DNA of 64,000 nt from SCTD01 sp963781675 (GTDB lineage Bacteria > Actinomycetota > Actinomycetes > Mycobacteriales > SCTD01), in contig CAWAGF010000006.1 of NCBI GenBank assembly GCA_963781675.1, positions 496,001-560,000 of the forward strand, in the 5' to 3' direction. Below are positions 53,711 through 63,613 of the stretch, one piece after another; positions within the stretch are counted from its first letter, which is position 1, and each line of letters begins with the position of its first letter. The notes beneath the pieces were generated by a model. That model did no database searches and was not told the origin of the DNA. It saw nothing but the letters and a program-made list of their open reading frames with translations. Made by a program: the position numbers and the translations under genes.

Positions 53711-53725
53711 GGCTGGCTGCGGAGC

Positions 53726-54157
53726 GTGATGACCGCAGCGGGACGACGCACCCGCGCCGGCGTGACGCTCGCCGTCGCCGCGCTCACCCTGGCCGGCACG
53801 TTCGTCGGCCAGGACGACGACTTCCCCTTCGGGCCCTTCCGGATGTACAGCACCCGCGACGACCCCGACGGCACCGTCGTCAGCACCCGCGTGGAGGCCG
53901 TCTCCCCCGACGGCGAGGTGCTCGTGGTGGACGAGCGCTCCACCGGGCTCAAGCGCGCAGAGGTCGAGGGGCAGGTCCAGCGCTTCCGCGACGACCCGGC
54001 GCTGCTCGGCGCGCTGTCCCGCACGCACGACCGGCTGCGCCCGGACGAGACGCCGTACGCCGAGGTGCGCGTCGTCGAGCTCCGCTACGCGCTGCGCGAC
54101 AGCCGGCCGACCGGCGCCCGGACCGAGCGCGTCGTCGCGACCTGGCGGCGCCCGTGA
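53726..54157 (+). CDS. Membrane-anchored or exported partner of the HTTM protein
   Basis: A 143-residue protein. One N-terminal hydrophobic helix (AGVTLAVAALTLAGTFVG) is followed by an outside domain with DDFPFGPFRMYSTRDDPDGTVV and a beta-rich body. It starts at GTG 53726 or ATG 53729. Its stop overlaps the HTTM gene by 4 bp. The motif FPFGPFRMYS recalls the loop of HTTM proteins, so the two products probably act together. Function unknown. Confidence 0.75.
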   Translation: MMTAAGRRTRAGVTLAVAALTLAGTFVGQDDDFPFGPFRMYSTRDDPDGTVVSTRVEAVSPDGEVLVVDERSTGLKRAEVEGQVQRFRDDPALLGALSRTHDRLRPDETPYAEVRVVELRYALRDSRPTGARTERVVATWRRP

Positions 54158-54981
54158 GCTGGCTGCTCTCCCCCGCTCCCCTGGCCCGGGTCGCCGTGCT
54201 GCGGGTCGTCGTCTGCCTGTTCGTCCCGGTGGACGTCCTGCTGACGACGACGTGGGTACGGGCGCACGCGCAGGTGCCGGGCGAGCTGTACGTCCCGCTG
54301 CGCCTCGGCCGGCTGCTCCCGCTGCCGACGCCCGGGCCGTGGGTGGAGGTCCTGCAGGTGGTGCTCGTCGCGGTGGCGCTGGCCGCCGCCGTCGCCGCCG
54401 TCCGGGACGTGCTCCCCCGGCTCACCGGCTGGCTGCTCGCGGTGCTCTACCTGGAGTGGATGGTCGTGGCCATGAGCTACGGCAAGGTCGACCACGACCG
54501 GTTCGCCTTCCTCGTCGCGCTGTTCGTCCTGCCGAGCGTGGGCCGGGCGCCGCTGCGCTCGCGCGAGCGCACCGAGGCGGCCGGCTGGGCGCTCTCGATG
54601 GTGGCGCTGGCCGTGGTGGCGACGTACGTGCTCGCCGCCGTCGCCAAGCTCCGCTTCGGCGGGTGGGACTGGGTCGACGGCGCCACCCTCACCCGGGCGG
54701 TCCTGCGCCGCAGCACACCGCTGTCCGAGCCGCTGCTGGACGTGCCGTGGGTGCTGCACGCCGCGCAGTACGGGATCATGACCATGGAGCTGGTCGTCGC
54801 GCCGCTGCTGCTCGTCCGCTGGCGCGACCCGCGGGTCACCTGGCTGCTCGCGCTGTCCTTCCTCGGCTTCCACCTCATGACCTTCTCGATGATCACCATC
54901 GTCTTCCTGCCGCACTGCGTCGCGCTGCTGGCCCTGCTGCCGCTCGAACGCCTCGCCCAGCGGGAACCGGTGCCCGCATGA
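54154..54981 (+). CDS. HTTM domain membrane protein
   Basis: A 275-residue protein with about seven membrane helices and the HTTM (horizontally transferred transmembrane) fold of vitamin-K gamma-carboxylase relatives: VLRVVVCLFVPVDVLL, LAVLYLEWMVVAMSYGKVDHDRFAFLVALFVL, TYVLAAVAKLRFGGWDWVDG, LRRSTPLSEPLLDVPW, MELVVAPLLLVRW. No catalytic carboxylase part is present. GTGA overlap with the previous gene and ATGA overlap with the next indicate a tight operon. The role in bacteria is unknown; a link to lipid or electron chemistry is only a guess. Confidence 0.85.
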   Translation: MSWLLSPAPLARVAVLRVVVCLFVPVDVLLTTTWVRAHAQVPGELYVPLRLGRLLPLPTPGPWVEVLQVVLVAVALAAAVAAVRDVLPRLTGWLLAVLYLEWMVVAMSYGKVDHDRFAFLVALFVLPSVGRAPLRSRERTEAAGWALSMVALAVVATYVLAAVAKLRFGGWDWVDGATLTRAVLRRSTPLSEPLLDVPWVLHAAQYGIMTMELVVAPLLLVRWRDPRVTWLLALSFLGFHLMTFSMITIVFLPHCVALLALLPLERLAQREPVPA

Positions 54982-55455
54982 GGCCCCTTGCCGTCTTCGA
55001 CGTCGACGGCGTGCTCGCCGACGTCCGGCACCGGCTGCGCTTCGTCGAGGGCCGGCCCAAGGACTGGGACGCCTTCTTCGGCGCCGCCGTGGACGACCCG
55101 CCGCTCGCCAAGGGGGTGGCGCTGGCGGTCGCCAGCGCCGAGGAGTGCGAGGTCGTCTACGTGACCGGCCGGCCGGAGCGGTGCCGCGCGGACACGCTGG
55201 CCGTGGTTCGCCCGGCACGGCCTGCCGGAGGGGACGCTGTCGATGCGCCGCAGCCGCGACTTCCGCCCCGCCCGGGTCGCCAAGCTCGAGCTGCTGCGCA
55301 GGCTGGCCGCCGACCGGACCGTGGCCGTCGCCGTGGACGACGACGAGCAGGTCTGCGACGCGTACGAGGCGGCCGGCTTCCGGGTGCTGCGGGCGCGCTG
55401 GATGGGCGAGGAGCCGGCGCTGCAGGAGGCGCAGGAGGACGAGGGTCGGACCTGA
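54978..55455 (+). pseudogene. HAD-like hydrolase, one frameshift
   Basis: A small haloacid-dehalogenase-type phosphatase. The N-terminal motif I is AVFDVDGVLADVRHRL, and motif II is YVTGRPERCRADTLA. After a one-base shift near 55204 (an extra G in GCCGTGG) it continues with WFARHGLPEGTLSMRRSRDFRPARVAKLELL and motif III/IV AVDDDEQVCDAYEAAGFRV, ending at 55455. Correcting the base gives about 158 aa. It is third in the HTTM operon. Substrate unknown; polynucleotide-kinase-like phosphatases have the same outline. Confidence 0.75.
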
Positions 55456-55477
55456 GGGCCGGACGTGACGGCCTGGA

Positions 55478-56593
55478 TCAGGCGCCCTGGGCCCTTCCCG
55501 CCAGCGCCCGCAGGACCGGCCCGGCCTTGGCGTGCGCCTCGTCCACCTCGCCGGCCGGGTCGCTGCTCCACGTGACGCCGCCCCCGGCCCACAGGTGCAC
55601 GCGCTCCTCGTCGGCGGCCACCGTGCGGATGGTCAACCCGAGGTCGAGCCCCGCGGTGGTGATCGTGCCGAAGGCCCCCATCGACGGTCCCCGGCCCACC
55701 GGCTCAAGCCCGCTCAGCAGCGCGCAGGCCGCCCGCTTGGGCGCCCCCGTCACCGAGCCGCCGGGCAGCAGCGCCCGCAGGACGTCCAGCACCCCGGTCC
55801 CCGGCGCGAGCTGCGCGGCCACCGTCGAGGCGGCCTGCCACAGGCCGGACCACTCGTACAGCCCGAACAGCTCCTCGACCTGCACCGTCCCGGCGCGGGC
55901 GACGCGCGACAGGTCGTTGCGCTCGAGGTCGACGATCATGACGTGCTCGGCCCGGTCCTTGCTGCTCGCCCGCAGCAGCGCGTCCGAGCCGGGCGCCACC
56001 CGCAGCGTGCCCTTGATCGGGACGGTCGTGATGCGGTCGCCGACCACCCGCACCAGCTGCTCCGGCGAGGCGCACCCGACCGCCCAGCCGTCGCCGCTGA
56101 GCACTCCCCCGTAGGTCGCCCCCGGCAGCGCGGCCACCGCCGCGGCCAGGTCGCGCGGGTCGCTGCGGTGCGGCGCGCTGCGGTGGCCCACGACGTTCGC
56201 CTGGTAGACGTCGCCGCGGGCGATCGCCTCCCGCACGACCTCCACCGCGGCGGCGTGCTCCGCGTCGGTCCAGGTGGTGGCCCACTCCCCCACGTCCGGC
56301 CCGCCGGCCGGGGTCGGGTCCCCGCCCGGCTGCACGGCGACGGCCACCAGCTCCGGCACGGCCGGCACCGGTGTCGGCGGACCCTCCGGCAGGCCGGCCA
56401 GGCGGGCGCAGCCCTGGCCCCCGAGCAGCAGCCCGACGGCCGTCCCGTCGCGCAGGTGCTCGGCGAGGAAGCCGTCGAGCAGCGCCGCAGGGTCGCCCGT
56501 GTCGTCGGCGCGCCACTCCAGCCGGGCGACCTCGCGGTGCCACCCTGGGGACAGCCCCGGCAGCTGTCCCCCGTTGGAGCGTTCAGGCTTCAC
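55478..56593 (-). CDS. pabB: Chorismate-binding enzyme, aminodeoxychorismate synthase component I type
   Basis: Makes 4-amino-4-deoxychorismate for folate, or a related chorismate product. The motifs of the family are ATTWTDAEHAAAVEVVREAIARGDVYQANVV, TTVPIKGTLR (PIKGT, typical of PabB), MIVDLERNDLSRV, LLPGGSVTGAPK, RGPSMGAFGTI and the C-terminal LWAGGGVTWSSDPAGEVDEAHAKA. The short 371-residue length fits the PabB-like rather than the TrpE type. No pabA or pabC lies nearby. Starts at GTG 56593. Confidence 0.88.
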   Translation of the reverse strand: MKPERSNGGQLPGLSPGWHREVARLEWRADDTGDPAALLDGFLAEHLRDGTAVGLLLGGQGCARLAGLPEGPPTPVPAVPELVAVAVQPGGDPTPAGGPDVGEWATTWTDAEHAAAVEVVREAIARGDVYQANVVGHRSAPHRSDPRDLAAAVAALPGATYGGVLSGDGWAVGCASPEQLVRVVGDRITTVPIKGTLRVAPGSDALLRASSKDRAEHVMIVDLERNDLSRVARAGTVQVEELFGLYEWSGLWQAASTVAAQLAPGTGVLDVLRALLPGGSVTGAPKRAACALLSGLEPVGRGPSMGAFGTITTAGLDLGLTIRTVAADEERVHLWAGGGVTWSSDPAGEVDEAHAKAGPVLRALAGRAQGA

Positions 56594-56679
56594 GGAACCC
56601 GTCCGACAACGAGTGTGACGCGAAGCACAGGCACAGCTCGCACCGGATCGACCCGCAGCCCCAGACCTGGAGCACGACG

Positions 56680-56884
56680 ATGTGCAACCACAGCCCCGCT
56701 TGCCCCGCCGCCCTCGCCGCTGACCACGACGCGGCCCGGGTGGTCAGCACTCACCCCGAGCAGGGCTGGAGCCTGCTCTGCAACGGGGTGGTGCTGTTCG
56801 AGGACACCGGCGAGATCCTGCCCGACGGACGCACGGTCGCGCCGCACCGCCCGGCCTGCCGCGTCTGGACCGCCCGCCGCGTAG
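56680..56884 (+). CDS. DUF5999 family small protein, probable frameshift
   Basis: A small actinobacterial protein (MCNHSPACPAA; HPEQGWSLLCNGVVLFEDTGEILPDG; APHRP) whose family members are about 65-70 aa. In the starting frame no stop appears until 57324, deep in gcvP on the other strand; one extra base near 56853 would lead to the ending SGPPAA and a stop at 56884, giving about 68 aa. The cysteines CNHSPAC may bind a metal. Function unknown. No clear Shine-Dalgarno. Confidence 0.65.
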
Positions 56885-56950
56885 CCCGCCCGCCGCGTAG
56901 CCCGCCCGCCTCGTCAGGCCTGCTGCTCCTCGTACGCAGTCCCTTACGCG

Positions 56951-59809
<2,859 letters not shown>

Positions 59810-59867
59810 GGGGAGGCTCCAGCGTCCGGGGCTCTCGGCGCGCGGGCGCGCAGCCGCTGCCCTCCCC

Positions 59868-60066
59868 GCTCTGTCATGGGACCTGAGAGCTTCACCCTGC
59901 TGTGCGCGTGACCAGCTGGGCTTGCACCGTCGGTGAGGCGCTCGCGCGCCTGCTTTCCAGAGTCGCCTCGCCCCGTGCGGTCCGGGTGCCTGAGAGGTTG
60001 GTGGTCCTGGGGAGGATTGCTCCTTCGGCGCCCCGCACTGGCGGTGAGGGGACTCTCCCGTACGGG
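59868..60066 (-). ncRNA. Tandem glycine riboswitch of gcvP
   Basis: On the minus strand two aptamers follow each other. Aptamer 1 (about 59985-60066) starts ACGGGAGAGTCC, has GCCGAAGGAGCAA and ends near CTCTCAGGC. Aptamer 2 (about 59870-59980) has CACCGACGGTGCAAGCC and ends GGTGAAGCTCTCAGGTCCC. These are the conserved glycine aptamer blocks, and together they are the known ON switch of the glycine cleavage operon. It fills much of the 494-bp space between gcvP and the MerR gene; the rest holds repeat copy B. Confidence 0.88.
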
Positions 60067-60174
60067 GTGCTCAGCGGCCGCCAGGCTACCCCGGCGGAAG
60101 GCCCCGCTCCAGCCCGCGACGCGCGGTGCGGCCCTGCCCCGGGCGCCGCGCGCTCCGAGCGCCGCGCGCTCCAG

Positions 60175-60247
60175 GTGATCCACAGAAGCTTCGACGTCCT
60201 CAGCCGCGTGGCGCACCCGAGAGGCGGCCGATCCTTCTGTGGATCAC
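60175..60247. repeat. 73-bp palindromic intergenic element, copy B
   Basis: Same 21 bases at the left end and same 18 bases at the right end as copy A (40996-41068), same total length; the middle 34 bases differ but keep the ability to form a stem (CAGCCGC/GCGGCCG). It lies 57 bp after the MerR gene stop and about 110 bp upstream of the glycine riboswitch. It could serve as a terminator of merR or be an inert repeat. Confidence 0.85.
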
Positions 60248-60303
60248 CGGGGTACGGATCGCTCCGCCACTGCCCGCCGCTGGGGGTGCAGAGGGAGCAG
60301 CGG

Positions 60304-60924
60304 CTAGGCGGTGGTGCGACGGCGCCGGCGGCTGGCCAGCTCGTCGGCGGCGGTGTCGCTCGCCGAGGTGGCGGTGTCGGCGGTGGCCCGCTCCCCCGGC
60401 AGCGCGGCGAGGGTGCCCTCGACGTCGCGGACGTGGCGGCCCACGGCGATGGCGAAGACGGCCTGCCCGCCCTGCAGCAGGTCGACGACCTCGTCGGTGG
60501 AGGTGCACTCGTAGACGGTCGTGCCGTCGCTCATCAGCGTGATCTGCGCGAGGTCGGCCACGCCGCGGTCGCGCAGGGTGGAGATGGCGGTGCGGATGTT
60601 CTGCAGCGAGATGCCGGCGTCGAGCAGCTTCTTGACGATCTTCAGGACGAGGATGTCGCGGAACGAGTAGAGCCGCTGCGTGCCGGAGCCGGAGGCCTCG
60701 CGGACGCTCGGCTCGACCAGCCCGGTGCGGGCCCAGTAGTCGAGCTGCCGGTAGGTGATGCCGGCGGCGTTGCACGCGGTCGGGCCGCGGTAGCCGATGT
60801 CCTGCTCGGAGCCGCCGGGCCGCTCGGCCTCGGGCAGGTCGTCGAACAGCGTCCCCTGCAGGCCCAGCGGCGTGCGCGGGCCCGGCTCGGTCCCGGCGGT
60901 CTCCGTGTCCGGCTCGTCCACCAC
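60304..60924 (-). CDS. MerR family regulator, Rv1830-like
   Basis: A 206-residue regulator with N-terminal winged helix-turn-helix (IGYRGPTACNAAGITYRQLDYWARTGLVEPSVREASGSGTQRLYSFRDILVLKIVKKLLDAGISLQNI) and an unusual C-terminal domain (ITLMSDGTTVYECTSTDEVVDLLQGGQAVFAIAVG), then a basic Arg-rich tail. It starts at GTG 60924 (AGGAG 7 bases upstream). The position matches mycobacterial Rv1830. The effector is unknown; the C-terminal domain has no metal cysteines. Confidence 0.88.
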   Translation of the reverse strand: MVDEPDTETAGTEPGPRTPLGLQGTLFDDLPEAERPGGSEQDIGYRGPTACNAAGITYRQLDYWARTGLVEPSVREASGSGTQRLYSFRDILVLKIVKKLLDAGISLQNIRTAISTLRDRGVADLAQITLMSDGTTVYECTSTDEVVDLLQGGQAVFAIAVGRHVRDVEGTLAALPGERATADTATSASDTAADELASRRRRRTTA

Positions 60925-61093
60925 GATCGGCTCCTGTCTCGGGTCCAGCTGCTGCGGCGGGGCCGGCGGGCGGCCGCCCCTCGCGGGGTCCGTCGCGGGT
61001 CGACCAGGACGGGGACGCTAGGCAGTCCTCGAGGTCAGGTCAACGATGTCGCGCGTCGTGTCGCAACCCTCGACCTGCAGTGGAGGCTCAGGG

Positions 61094-61591
61094 CTAGGAG
61101 CCGCTCTCGAAGTCCTCGGGCGTGACGTTGTCGAGGAACTCGCGGAACTTCTCGACCTCGTCCTCCTGCTCGTCGGGGATGGCGATCCCGGCCTCGGCGA
61201 GCACCGCCTCCTCGCTGCGGATCGTCGCGCCGCTGCGCATCGCCAGCGCGATGGCGTCGGACGGCCGGGCGCTGACGGTCACGCCGCCCTCGAAGGCGAG
61301 CTCGGCGTAGAAGACGCCCTCGCGCAGCTCGGTGATCGTGACGGTCTGCAACGGCTTGTCGAGCGCGTCGAGCAGGTCGCGCAGCAGGTCGTGCGTCATC
61401 GGCCGGGCGGTCACCACGCCCTGCTGGGCGAAGGCGATCGCCGTGGCCTCGACGGCGCCGATCCAGATCGGGAGGTAGCGCTCCCCCTCGACCTCCTTGA
61501 GCAGCACGATCGGCTGCTGGCTGGGCAGCTCGACGCGCACGCCCACCACGCTCAGCTCCGACAGCGGGGTGCCCTCGTCGGACGGCTCCAC
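61094..61591 (-). CDS. Bifunctional nuclease-domain protein (DUF151)
   Basis: A 165-residue protein of the DUF151/BFN family (VVGVRVELPSQQPIVLLKEVEGERYLPIWIG, EATAIAFAQQGVVTARPMTHDLLRDLL, ARPSDAIALAMRSGATIRSEEAVL, EKFREFLDNVTPEDF). I choose GTG 61591, which has GGAGG 5 bases upstream and gives the length of mycobacterial Rv1829; GTG 61630 is the other option. Plant and bacterial homologues have been described as RNA/DNA nucleases. Located between the two MerR genes. Confidence 0.88.
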   Translation of the reverse strand: MEPSDEGTPLSELSVVGVRVELPSQQPIVLLKEVEGERYLPIWIGAVEATAIAFAQQGVVTARPMTHDLLRDLLDALDKPLQTVTITELREGVFYAELAFEGGVTVSARPSDAIALAMRSGATIRSEEAVLAEAGIAIPDEQEDEVEKFREFLDNVTPEDFESGS

Positions 61592-61658
61592 GGGGTCCTC
61601 CAGGACGGTCGACGTGCGGTGCTCGAGCACTGCTGAGCCTACTCCCGGAGGGAGCAGG

Positions 61659-62408
61659 TCAGCGCCGCAGGCCGGGGCCGAGACCGGCCCGGACCAGCGT
61701 GGCGTGCAGCTTGACCGACAGCGCGGCGAGCTCGCGCACGACCTCGTCGGCGCGGGCCCGCGCCTCCGGGTTGCGCTGGCGCACCAGCGGGGTGACGACC
61801 TGCTCGACCAGGCCGATCTCGCGCTCGGCGGCGCTCTTGAACGGCCGCAGGTGACGGGCCTCGATGCCGAAGCGGGCCATCTCGGCGACGGTCTTGGCCA
61901 CCACCAGCGCGTCGCCGTCGTAGTGGCTGCCGCCCTGGCGGGGAGCGACCAGTCCGTACTGCTCGAGCTGGTCGAGCTGCTCGGGCTGCAGGCCGGCGGC
62001 GGACAGCAGCTCGGTCCGGGACAGCCGGATCTCGCTGACCTCGGGCAGGAAGGCGTCGGCGTCCGGCAGCCCCTCGGCGGCGACGAGCGCGCGCGGGACC
62101 TTGGGGCCGGCCGCACCGAGCGCCGGCGGCTCGAGGCCGCGGTCGATGGCGTCCAGGTGCTCCTTGATGACGCGCAGCGGCAGGTAGTGGTCGCGCTGGG
62201 CGGACAGCACGTAGCGCAGCCGGGACAGGTCCTCGCGGCTGAACTTGCGGTAGCCGCTGGCCGTCCGCTCGGGCTCGATCAGCCCCTCCGCCTCCAGGAA
62301 GCGGATCTTGCTGATGGTGATGTCCGGGAAGTCCGGCCGCAGCTGGCCGAGCACCTCCCCGATGCTCATGAACGCGCGGGTGGGCACGGCGCCGGCTGCG
62401 CTCGTCAC
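61659..62408 (-). CDS. ftsR: MerR family regulator FtsR-like (Rv1828-like)
   Basis: A 249-residue regulator. N-terminal winged helix-turn-helix (FMSIGEVLGQLRPDFPDITISKIRFLEAEGLIEPERTASGYRKFSREDLSRLRYVLSAQRDHYLPL) and a C-terminal dimer domain with helix (YDGDALVVAKTVAEMARFGIEARHLR). Its orthologue in corynebacteria, FtsR, activates ftsZ. It starts at GTG 62408 and overlaps the garA stop by 4 bp, so it is in one operon with garA, as in mycobacteria. Confidence 0.88.
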   Translation of the reverse strand: MTSAAGAVPTRAFMSIGEVLGQLRPDFPDITISKIRFLEAEGLIEPERTASGYRKFSREDLSRLRYVLSAQRDHYLPLRVIKEHLDAIDRGLEPPALGAAGPKVPRALVAAEGLPDADAFLPEVSEIRLSRTELLSAAGLQPEQLDQLEQYGLVAPRQGGSHYDGDALVVAKTVAEMARFGIEARHLRPFKSAAEREIGLVEQVVTPLVRQRNPEARARADEVVRELAALSVKLHATLVRAGLGPGLRR

Positions 62409-62932
62409 GCCTCGGCCCCGCGGGTGCCCACGAGGAACACCAGCCGGTACTTGCCGATCTGCACCTCGTCCCCGCCGGCCAGTCCGGCGGCGTCGATGCG
62501 CTCGCGGTTGAGGTAGGTGCCGTTGAGGCTGCCGACGTCGCGGACGACGAAGCCGCCGCCCTCGCGGACGAACTCGGCGTGCCGGCGCGAGACGGTGACG
62601 TCGTCGAGGAAGATGTCCGACTCGGGGTGGCGGCCGGCGGTGGTGACGTCGGCATCGAGCAGGAAGCGGCTGCCGGCGTTGGGGCCGCGCTTGACGACCA
62701 GCAGGGCGCTGCCGGGCGGGAGCGCCTCGACCGGCGCCGCGTCGCCTGCGGGCTCGCTGGCGGTGGGAGCGGCCTCGTTCTCCAGCGCGCCCTCGAGGGC
62801 GGCCAGCGAGATCGTGGACGTCGTCTCGACCGAGCTCGCCGCGCCCTCCTGCCCCTTGGACAGGGCGGTGCCGCAACGGGCGCAGAAGCGGCTGCCCTCG
62901 GCGTTCTGATGGCCGCACTGGGTGCAGAACAC
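62405..62932 (-). CDS. garA: FHA-domain protein GarA/OdhI with N-terminal zinc ribbon
   Basis: A 175-residue phospho-regulator that in mycobacteria controls 2-oxoglutarate metabolism (2-oxoglutarate dehydrogenase, glutamate dehydrogenase) when not phosphorylated by PknB/PknG. Residues about 3-25 form a zinc ribbon (CTQCGHQNAEGSRFCARCGTAL), not present in mycobacterial GarA. ETTS near residue 37 is the kinase-target motif. The FHA domain (about 85-170) has GRHPESDIFLDDVTVSRRHAEF and GSLNGTYLNRE (phosphothreonine-binding Arg, Ser, Asn). It overlaps ftsR by 4 bp. Confidence 0.92.
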   Translation of the reverse strand: MFCTQCGHQNAEGSRFCARCGTALSKGQEGAASSVETTSTISLAALEGALENEAAPTASEPAGDAAPVEALPPGSALLVVKRGPNAGSRFLLDADVTTAGRHPESDIFLDDVTVSRRHAEFVREGGGFVVRDVGSLNGTYLNRERIDAAGLAGGDEVQIGKYRLVFLVGTRGAEA

Positions 62933-63121
62933 GTTCTCGCCCGCCTCCGTGGAGCTGGTGTGCGGGCGGTGCCCGCCGGCCCCCGCGGCGCGGGTCCCGT
63001 CCTGCTGCGGGAGGAGCCCTACCCGCCGGAGCGGACCCGCTGACGCGGACCCGGCTCGCAGCGCGAACCTAGTGCGGCCGCGCGACGAGGGTCAACCGGT
63101 CGTCGAGGATCGGAGCGCCTC

Positions 63122-63140
63122 ACCTCGACCTGAGGTCGAG
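63122..63140. promoter_or_regulatory. Palindromic operator candidate upstream of garA
   Basis: CTCGACCT-G-AGGTCGAG (63124-63140) is perfect, and ACCTC-5 bases-GAGGT (63122-63136) is nested in it. It lies 190 bp upstream of the garA start and 51 bp after the gcvH stop. MerR-type factors bind such dyads, so autoregulation by FtsR or the other MerR protein is possible. Confidence 0.35.
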
Positions 63141-63190
63141 ACAGCCAAGGGGCGCGCTGAGCAGCTCAGCCCCCTCGATGCCGTGCCGGG

Positions 63191-63589
63191 CTAGGACGCG
63201 CCGTCCGTCAGAGCGGTGTAGGCGGCCTCGTCGAGCAGCCCGTCGGCGGCCAGCGCCGCCTCCACGCCGTCGGCCGGGCGCAGCTCGACCATCCAGCCGT
63301 CGCCGAGCGGGTCGCTGTTCACCAGCTCCGGAGCGCTGTCCAGCTGCTCGTTGCGACCGGTCACCGTGCCGGCGACGGGGGCGTACACGTCGGACACGCT
63401 CTTGGTGCTCTCGACCTCGCCGAACGACTGCCCGGGCGTGACCTCCGTGCCGACGGCGGGCAGCGTCACGAAGACGATGTCGCCGAGGGCCTCCTGCGCG
63501 TACGGCGTGATGCCGATCCGCAGCACGGCGTCGTCGCCGGAGCCGACGACGGCGATCCACTCGTGCTCGGCGGTGTACTTCAGCTCCAC
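63191..63589 (-). CDS. gcvH: Glycine cleavage system H protein
   Basis: Lipoyl-carrying shuttle of the glycine cleavage system. KYTAEHEWIAVVGSGDDAVLRIGIT starts the fold, and the lipoyl lysine is in FGEVESTKSVSDVYAPVAG. DPLGDGWMVELRPAD is the C-terminal mark. The 132 aa are normal. It starts at GTG 63589. It is transcribed with the upstream DUF881 gene (24 bp apart) rather than with gcvP, as in mycobacteria (Rv1826). Confidence 0.94.
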   Translation of the reverse strand: MELKYTAEHEWIAVVGSGDDAVLRIGITPYAQEALGDIVFVTLPAVGTEVTPGQSFGEVESTKSVSDVYAPVAGTVTGRNEQLDSAPELVNSDPLGDGWMVELRPADGVEAALAADGLLDEAAYTALTDGAS

Positions 63590-63613
63590 GGCCAGGGCCT
63601 TCCCTCGTTGCGG

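Noticed and set aside
53048..53725. c-di-AMP riboswitch before the CAP gene
   Set aside because: The leader is under 90 bases, and the known motif blocks of that class are not all there.
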